DNA of 9,115 nt. It comes from Bradyrhizobiaceae bacterium (GTDB lineage: Bacteria; Pseudomonadota; Alphaproteobacteria; Rhizobiales; Xanthobacteraceae). Below are positions 1-5,727 of the stretch, one piece after another (positions within the stretch are counted from its first letter, which is position 1; each line of letters starts with the position of its first letter). Where the stretch lies: positions 1 through 9,115 of the forward strand of contig JAEULX010000275.1 in the NCBI GenBank assembly GCA_016793685.1. The letters run 5' to 3'. Under the pieces are notes generated by a model. The model saw only the letters and a list, made by a program, of their open reading frames with translations. It ran no database searches and was not told the DNA's origin. A program made the position numbers and the translations under genes.

Positions 1-105
1 TTCCGCACGTACCGGTTGGGGCGCGATTGGTTTGCGCCTGGTTTCGCGGCGGGCGCCGACGGCGCGCGCGTAACTTACAGCCGTTGCGAGGCCAGGGCGT
101 GTTGA
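1..105 (+). CDS. Possible 3' end of an unidentified upstream gene
   Basis: Frame 1 is open from the window edge to a TGA at 103-105 and reads 34 residues ending in RCEARAC. Its composition looks protein-like, with the stretch GRDWFAPGFAAGADGARVTY, aromatics and acidic residues, and 26 of its 34 third positions are G or C. The competing plus-strand frames are shorter (a TAA at 71-73) or arginine-rich, as expected for shadows. I do not recognise the family, and 34 codons are too few to prove coding. If real, it is the C-terminus of a gene transcribed in the same direction as the rest of the window. Confidence 0.35.
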   Translation, partial: FRTYRLGRDWFAPGFAAGADGARVTYSRCEARAC

Positions 106-328
106 GCGGTATCGCTGGCTTGACGGCGACGGATCGGCGACGCCGACTGCGGCCGATTGCGCGGTTGCTCTGCGCCGAGCCGGGCGCGGCGCGCGCTCGG
201 CGAATTCGGTTCTGGTCGAATTGAAACTCGCTCCGACCGTCCCCGATTGGTCGCATTCCCTGAGACGAACCGGTTCCTCGAGAAGGCCGCGGTCCGTCCG
301 CGACCGGCGAGGGGGGGCGCAGCGCCAA

Positions 329-334
329 TATAAT
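329..334 (+). promoter_or_regulatory. Candidate -10 box (TATAAT)
   Basis: A perfect TATAAT sits in an otherwise very GC-rich gap, 135 bases before the macroglobulin start. No good -35 hexamer lies 16-18 bases upstream, where the sequence is GGCGAG-like, so this would be an atypical or activator-dependent promoter. Transcription from it would begin near 341-342 and give a leader of roughly 127 bases. Confidence 0.3.
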
Positions 335-346
335 CTCTGCCATGAA

Positions 347-383
347 CCCCACCAGCGCCGCGCCGCACTAAGCGCCGGCGGGG
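347..383 (+). promoter_or_regulatory. Imperfect GC-rich hairpin in the leader region
   Basis: The left arm CCCCACCAGCGC (347-358) pairs with the right arm GCGCCGGCGGGG (372-383) at 10 of 12 positions. The two mismatches are A-C, and the loop is 13 bases. It lies between the candidate -10 box and the macroglobulin ribosome-binding site. No U-rich tract follows, so it is not a standard intrinsic terminator. It could be a leader structure affecting RNA stability or translation, or a chance fold in GC-rich DNA. Confidence 0.25.
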
Positions 384-457
384 GGCTTCGTCACGAGTCC
401 GACACGATTTGCGACGACTCATTTCGGTGGGGTGGGGGCGGCCCGGCTTGTCCGGAT

Positions 458-462
458 GGAGG
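458..462 (+). promoter_or_regulatory. Ribosome-binding site deciding the macroglobulin start
   Basis: GGAGG lies 6 bases before the ATG at 469. This spacing is ideal and selects ATG 469 over the in-frame TTG at 409, which has no Shine-Dalgarno sequence and would put 20 non-hydrophobic residues in front of a good signal peptide. Confidence 0.8.
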
Positions 463-468
463 TTTTCG

Positions 469-3400
469 ATGCTCGCCCGCCTGCGCGCCGGCTTCCTCGC
501 GGCGCTGATGCTGTTTTCCTTTATCGCATCCGTTCCAGCGCACGCCGCCGACAAGCCTTTCTTCCGCGACGATCTGGCCGACGGCGCGATCCGGCTCGAG
601 GCGCAGATCAGAAAAGAGTCCGGGCAGGTGGCGAAGCCGCCCGATGCGCTGCGCCGCGAGGCGGATCTGGCGTTTCAACGCAACGATGTCGGTGCGGGCA
701 TCCAGCTGCTTGGACAGAGCGTTGCGATAGCGCCCAACGACGCGGCAAGCTGGCTGCGCCTTGCGCGCGCCATCCTGCAGATTCGCGGCTCCGACGACAG
801 CGAACGCACGACGCTGCTCGAACGCGCGACCACCGCGGGCTACATCGCCTATCAGCGCGCCGGCAATGCCGGCGAGGAGGCCGACGCTCTTGTCGTGATG
901 AGCCGCGGCTTTGCCGGCCGCGAGCTTTGGCGCCCGGCGCTCGACGCGTTGCGGCTTTCGCTCGACCTGCGCGAGGTCGCCGAGGTGCGCGCGGCCTATG
1001 AGAGGATGCGCGCCGATCACGGCTTCCGCCTGCTCGACTACACGGTCGATTCCGATACGGGCTCGCCGCGCGCCTGCTTCCAGTTCTCCGAGAGCCTGCC
1101 CAGCCGCCGCATCGATTTCTCGCCCTTCGTCGCCGTCGCCGGGCAGGACAAGCCGGCGCTTTCGGCCGACGACAAGCAGCTCTGCGTCGAGGGTCTCAAG
1201 CATGGCCAGCGCTACGCCATCACCCTGCGCCCGGGCCTGCCGTCGACCGTCAACGAGACCCTCGCGAAATCGGCCGAATTCAACATCTATGTCCGCGACC
1301 GCAAGCCGTTCGCGCGCTTCAGCGGAAAGGCCTATGTGCTCCCGCGCACCGGCCAGCGCGGCATCCCCGTCGTCAGCGTCAATACGCCGGCGGTCGCGAT
1401 CGCGATCTACCGCATCGGCGACCGCAGCCTGCTCGATCCGATCACCGGCCAGGACCTGGAGCGCAACCTCGACCGCTATGAGCTGGAGCGCATGGCGCGC
1501 GGCCAGGCCACCACGGTGTGGACCGGAGAACTCGTCACCGAGTCGCCGCTCAACGCCGAAGTGACCACCGCCTTTCCGGTCGACCAGACCGTCGGCGATC
1601 TCAAGCCCGGCGTCTATGTCATGTCGGCGGAGCCCAAGGGTGCGAGCCCGGACGACTACGGCGCGGTCGCGACCCAGTGGTTCATCGTTTCCGATCTCGG
1701 TCTGTCCGCCTATTCCGGCGGCGACGGCGTCCACGTATTCGTCAATTCGCTCGCGAGCGCCGCGCCGAAGCCGCAGATCGAGGTGCGGCTGGTTGCGCGC
1801 AGCAACGAGATTCTGGCGACGCGCCAGACCGACGCGGAGGGGCACGTCGCATTCGAAGCGGGTCTCGCGCGCGGGGAGGGCGGTCTTGCGCCGGCCTTGA
1901 TCATCGCGTCCGAGGGCGGACGCGACTACGCGTTCCTCAGCCTGATTTCGCCGCCCTTCGATCTGTCCGACCGTGGGGTGAAGGGACGCGCGGCGCCCGC
2001 CGGCCTCGATGCATTCGTCTATACCGAGCGCGGGGTCTATCGCACCGGAGAGACGGTGCATGTCACGACGCTCCTGCGCGACGGAGTCGGCATCGCCGCG
2101 CTCGGCGTTCCGCTCACGCTCGTGGTCGAGCGGCCGGACGGGGTCGAGTATCGCCGCGCCGTCGTCGCCGACCAGGGGCTGGGAGGGCGCAACCTCGATG
2201 TTCCGATCGCGACCACGGCGTCGAGCGGGACCTGGCGGGTGCGGGCTTTTTCCGATCCCAAGCGGCCGCCGATCGGGGAGGCCACCTTCCTTGTCGAAGA
2301 CTATGTGCCGGACCGGATCGAGTTCGACCTGTCCACCAAGGCGACGCGGATCGGCCGCTCATCGCCGGTCGAATTGGCGGTGGATGGCCGCTATCTCTAT
2401 GGCGCGCCTGGCGCCAACCTCGACCTCGAAGGCGAAATCTCGGTCAAGGCCGCCGAGCAGCGGGCAGGCTTTGCCGGCTATCGCTTCGGCTCCGCCGAGG
2501 ATGACGAGGAGCGCGCGCCGCCGCCGACCCAGCAATCGCTCGAGGGCCTGCCGGTCACCGATGCGAAAGGGCAGGCCCAGTTCCCGGTTGCGCTCGGTAA
2601 AGTCCCCGAAACGACGCTGCCGCTGGAGGCGCAGATCACGATCCGCATGGCGGAGCCGGGCGGCCGCGCCGTCGAGCGCAAGGTCACGCTGCCCGTCACG
2701 CCGGCCGGCCCGATGATCGGCGTCAAGCCGTTATTCTCCGGGCGTTCGCTCGGCGAGGGCGCAACGGCGAATTTCGACGTGATCGTCGCTGCGCCGGACG
2801 ACAAGCTGCTGGCGCAGAGCGGGCTGCGCTACGAACTGCTCAAGATCGAGAGCCGTTTCCAGTGGTACCGGCAGGACGGCAGCTGGCGCTACGAGGCGAT
2901 CAAGTCGACCAAGCGGGTCGCCGACGGGACGCTCGACGTGACGGCCGACAAGCCCGGCCGCATCGCCGCGCCGGTCGCGTGGGGGCGCTACCGGCTGGAG
3001 GTGTCGACCAGCGACCCGGATGGCCCCGTGACCACCGTTCCGTTCGATGCCGGGTACTTCGCGGAGGCGAGCGCCGATACGCCGGACCTCCTGGAGATCG
3101 CCCTCGACAAGCCGGATTACCATGCGGGCGACCGGATGACGGTCGCCGTCACCGCGCGCAGCGCGGGAAAGCTGCGCGTGTCCGTCATCGGCGACCGGCT
3201 GGTCACGACGGTGACCCAGGACGTGCAACCGGGGCTCAACCGGGTCGCCATTCCAGTCGGCCGCGATTGGGGCAACGGCGCCTATGTGGTCGCGACGCTC
3301 CTGCGTCCGCTCGACGTAGCGGCAAGCCGCATGCCGGGCCGCGCCGTCGGCGTGCAATGGTTTACGATCGATCGCGAGGCCAAGACGCTCGCGGTCGAAC

Positions 3401-5697
3401 TGCAGACGCCGCAGCTCATCCGCCCCGAGACGAGCCTGCGCGTGCCGGTCAAGATCAACGGCCTTGCCGGCGAGGAGGCGCGCGTCGTCGTCGCCGCGGT
3501 CGATGTCGGCATCCTCAATCTGACCAACTACAAGGCGCCCGCGCCGGAGGACTATTTCCTCGGCCAGCGCAAGCTCTCGGCCGATATCCGCGACCTCTAC
3601 GGCCAGCTGATCGACGGCATGCAGGGCACGCGCGGACAGGTCCGCACCGGCGGCGATGGCGCGCCGGCCGAATTGCAGGCAAGCCCGCCGACCCAGCCGC
3701 CGGTCGCGCTCTATTCCGGCATCGTCACGGTCGGGCGCAACGGCACGGCGGAAATCGCCTTCGACATTCCGGCGTTTGCCGGCACCGTCCGGGTCATGGC
3801 GGTCGCCTGGAGCAAGGACAAGGTCGGGCACGCCCAGGGCGACGTGATCGTGCGCGATCCGGTGGTGCTGACGGCGACCTTGCCGCGCTTCCTGCTGACC
3901 GGCGACCGCAGTACCATGCAGCTTGACATCGACAACGTCGAAGGCGCTGCTGGCGATTACCAGGTCACCGCCGAGGCGGACGGGCCAATCGCGATCTCCG
4001 CCGGCGCGTCGCAGACCCTGCGCCTTCCGGCGAAGCAGCGCGCCGCGCTCGCGCTGCCGGTTGCCGCGAATGCGGCCGGCACGGCAAACGTCAAGGTGAA
4101 GCTCGCCGGACCCGGGAATTTCGCCCTGGAGCGCGTTTATTCGCTTACGGTGCGGCCGGCGACGCAAATTCTCGCGCGCCGGACGGTCAAGCCGATCGCC
4201 AAAGGCGAGAGCCTGACGCTCGGCAACGACATGTTCGCCGATCTCCTGCCGGGCACCGGGTCGATTGCGCTGTCGATCGGTCCTTCGACCGCGCTCGACG
4301 TCGCCAGTCTTCTCAGGGCGCTCGACCGCTATCCGTTCGGCTGCTCGGAACAGATCACGAGCCGGGCGCTGCCGCTGCTCTATGTCAATGAGCTTGCGGC
4401 GGAAGCGCGGCTCGCGCTCGATGCCGGAGCGGACCAGCGCGTCCGCGAGGCGATCGAGCGCCTGGCTGCGCGGCAAGGGTCGAACGGAGCGTTCGGACTG
4501 TGGCTGGTCGGCGGAGACGATGCCTGGCTCGACGCCTATGTCACCGACTTCCTGACGCGGGCGCGGGAGCGCGGTTTCGCCGTCCCCGACAACACGTTCA
4601 AGCTCGCGCTCGACCGGCTGCGCAACTACGTCGCCAACGCGCCGGAACCGGGCAAGGATGGCGCGGCTGACGTTCCCTATGCGCTCTATGTGCTTGCCCG
4701 CAACGGTGCGGCGCCGCTCGGCGATCTGCGCTACATCGCCGACACCAAGCTTTCGGCCGTCACAACGCCGATCGCGAAAGCACAGATCGCGACCGCGCTC
4801 GCCATGCTCGGCGACCGCAACCGGGCCGAGCGGGTCTATGCCGCGGCCCTGCAGGCTTTCCCCCCGGCCCCCACGCAGGCGTTCAGCCGCCCTGATTACG
4901 GCTCGCCGCTGCGCGATGCGGCCGCCCTGGTGACGCTTGCCGCCGAGGGCGGCGCGCCGTCCCAGGTCATCGAGGGGGCGCTGCAGCGGCTCGAGGCGGC
5001 GCGCAATGCGGTGGCGCGCACCTCGACCCAGGAAGACGCGTGGATGGTGCTGGCCGCCCGCGCGCTCGCCAAGGAGGTCCGGCTGTCGCTCGACGTCGCC
5101 GGCGAGCAGCGGCAGGGCCCGGTCTACCGGATCGTGCGGCCGAGCGATTTGCAGGCAGCGCCGTTCCGCATCACCAATACCGGCAATGCGACGGTGCAGG
5201 CGGTCGTCTCGGTTTCCGGCGCGCCGGTCACGCCGGAGCCCGCGGCCGACAAGGGCTTCAAGATCGAGCGGCTCTACTACACGCTCGACGGCCAGAAGGC
5301 CGACGCGACCAAGGCAAGGCAGAACCAGCGCTTCGTGGTGGTGCTGAAGATCACCGAACCGCAGCCGCAATACGGCCGCGTGGTGATCGCCGACTACCTG
5401 CCGGCGGGGTTCGAGATCGACAACCCGCGCCTGGTGTCATCGGGCACGACGGGAACGCTCGCCTGGATCACCGACGCCGCCGATCCGGTCAGCTCCGAGT
5501 TCCGCGACGACCGCTTCAGCGCGGCGTTCGACCGGAACAAGGACTCGCCGGCCGTCTTCACGGTCGCCTACGTCGTGCGCGCGGTATCGCCCGGGAGCTA
5601 TGTGCTGCCCCAGGCCTATGTCGAGGACATGTACCGGCCGGATCGCTTCGGCCGTACCGGCACCGGCGCAGTCGAGGTGTCGACCGGACGCCAGTGA
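469..5697 (+). CDS. Secreted alpha-2-macroglobulin with thioester (ECAM/YfhM-like)
   Basis: This 1742-residue periplasmic protein is a presumed broad-range protease trap: cleavage of a bait loop should trigger a thioester that captures the protease. Residues 1-26 form a signal peptide with likely cleavage at AHA|AD. There is no lipobox cysteine, unlike the lipoprotein YfhM of E. coli. Residues about 55-180 look helical and TPR-like. Beta macroglobulin-type domains begin near 185. YTERGVYRTGE (518-528) marks the A2M_N domain. The bait-region domain covers about 870-1065, with a flexible Pro/Gly/Ala-rich stretch at 1059-1078. The A2M domain starts near 1079. The thioester domain is about 1258-1540, with CSEQ at C1292-Q1295 intact. 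A C-terminal bMG10-type domain runs from about 1597. The only cysteines are C203, C239 and C1292. The protein is slightly longer than E. coli ECAM (1653 residues as I recall). The pairing with pbpC supports the ECAM type rather than YfaS, which lacks the thioester. The reading frame is intact. Domain borders are estimates by eye. Confidence 0.95.
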   Translation: MLARLRAGFLAALMLFSFIASVPAHAADKPFFRDDLADGAIRLEAQIRKESGQVAKPPDALRREADLAFQRNDVGAGIQLLGQSVAIAPNDAASWLRLARAILQIRGSDDSERTTLLERATTAGYIAYQRAGNAGEEADALVVMSRGFAGRELWRPALDALRLSLDLREVAEVRAAYERMRADHGFRLLDYTVDSDTGSPRACFQFSESLPSRRIDFSPFVAVAGQDKPALSADDKQLCVEGLKHGQRYAITLRPGLPSTVNETLAKSAEFNIYVRDRKPFARFSGKAYVLPRTGQRGIPVVSVNTPAVAIAIYRIGDRSLLDPITGQDLERNLDRYELERMARGQATTVWTGELVTESPLNAEVTTAFPVDQTVGDLKPGVYVMSAEPKGASPDDYGAVATQWFIVSDLGLSAYSGGDGVHVFVNSLASAAPKPQIEVRLVARSNEILATRQTDAEGHVAFEAGLARGEGGLAPALIIASEGGRDYAFLSLISPPFDLSDRGVKGRAAPAGLDAFVYTERGVYRTGETVHVTTLLRDGVGIAALGVPLTLVVERPDGVEYRRAVVADQGLGGRNLDVPIATTASSGTWRVRAFSDPKRPPIGEATFLVEDYVPDRIEFDLSTKATRIGRSSPVELAVDGRYLYGAPGANLDLEGEISVKAAEQRAGFAGYRFGSAEDDEERAPPPTQQSLEGLPVTDAKGQAQFPVALGKVPETTLPLEAQITIRMAEPGGRAVERKVTLPVTPAGPMIGVKPLFSGRSLGEGATANFDVIVAAPDDKLLAQSGLRYELLKIESRFQWYRQDGSWRYEAIKSTKRVADGTLDVTADKPGRIAAPVAWGRYRLEVSTSDPDGPVTTVPFDAGYFAEASADTPDLLEIALDKPDYHAGDRMTVAVTARSAGKLRVSVIGDRLVTTVTQDVQPGLNRVAIPVGRDWGNGAYVVATLLRPLDVAASRMPGRAVGVQWFTIDREAKTLAVELQTPQLIRPETSLRVPVKINGLAGEEARVVVAAVDVGILNLTNYKAPAPEDYFLGQRKLSADIRDLYGQLIDGMQGTRGQVRTGGDGAPAELQASPPTQPPVALYSGIVTVGRNGTAEIAFDIPAFAGTVRVMAVAWSKDKVGHAQGDVIVRDPVVLTATLPRFLLTGDRSTMQLDIDNVEGAAGDYQVTAEADGPIAISAGASQTLRLPAKQRAALALPVAANAAGTANVKVKLAGPGNFALERVYSLTVRPATQILARRTVKPIAKGESLTLGNDMFADLLPGTGSIALSIGPSTALDVASLLRALDRYPFGCSEQITSRALPLLYVNELAAEARLALDAGADQRVREAIERLAARQGSNGAFGLWLVGGDDAWLDAYVTDFLTRARERGFAVPDNTFKLALDRLRNYVANAPEPGKDGAADVPYALYVLARNGAAPLGDLRYIADTKLSAVTTPIAKAQIATALAMLGDRNRAERVYAAALQAFPPAPTQAFSRPDYGSPLRDAAALVTLAAEGGAPSQVIEGALQRLEAARNAVARTSTQEDAWMVLAARALAKEVRLSLDVAGEQRQGPVYRIVRPSDLQAAPFRITNTGNATVQAVVSVSGAPVTPEPAADKGFKIERLYYTLDGQKADATKARQNQRFVVVLKITEPQPQYGRVVIADYLPAGFEIDNPRLVSSGTTGTLAWITDAADPVSSEFRDDRFSAAFDRNKDSPAVFTVAYVVRAVSPGSYVLPQAYVEDMYRPDRFGRTGTGAVEVSTGRQ

Positions 5698-5727
5698 GGC
5701 GTCCGCGGAGATTGGGCAGACGGTGTC

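Larger units (their letters stand above)
106..468. other. Gap before the macroglobulin gene, with possible leader
   Basis: No convincing gene is seen in these 363 bases. All plus-strand frames give short or arginine-rich peptides. Two minus-strand frames are open to the window edge, but their translations are also arginine-rich and degenerate. Visible elements are a perfect 10-base palindrome GAACCGGTTC at 267-276, a run of seven G at 311-317, the only AT-rich patch of the gap at 327-334 containing TATAAT, a nine-codon ORF at 342-371, and a GC-rich imperfect hairpin at 347-383. The promoter and leader of the macroglobulin-pbpC operon most likely lie here. Confidence 0.6.

Noticed and set aside
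27..224. A 65-residue plus-strand ORF in the upstream gap
   Set aside because: It is strongly arginine-rich, has no ribosome-binding site or recognisable motif, and overlaps the more protein-like frame 1 tail.
1..343. A minus-strand frame from an ATG at 343 to the window edge, beginning MAEIILALRPPSPVADG
   Set aside because: The first residues look plausible, but the rest becomes arginine- and proline-rich with no family resemblance, and no Shine-Dalgarno sequence precedes it. A divergent gene is not excluded but is not supported.
409..468. Upstream TTG start for the macroglobulin
   Set aside because: It has no ribosome-binding site and would add 20 non-hydrophobic residues before a well-formed signal peptide. 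GGAGG is ideally placed for ATG 469.
2731..5370. An 879-residue minus-strand open reading frame, with similar long ones at 391-2061 and 6340-7932
   Set aside because: They lie in register opposite the real codons. Minus-strand stops there require TTA, CTA or TCA in the sense gene, and these codons are nearly absent, so long antisense frames arise for free. The translations are arginine- and histidine-rich with no recognisable domain.
469..5697. Assignment of the macroglobulin as YfaS (the second bacterial type)
   Set aside because: YfaS-type proteins lack the thioester and are not paired with pbpC. This one has CSEQ and the pbpC neighbour.
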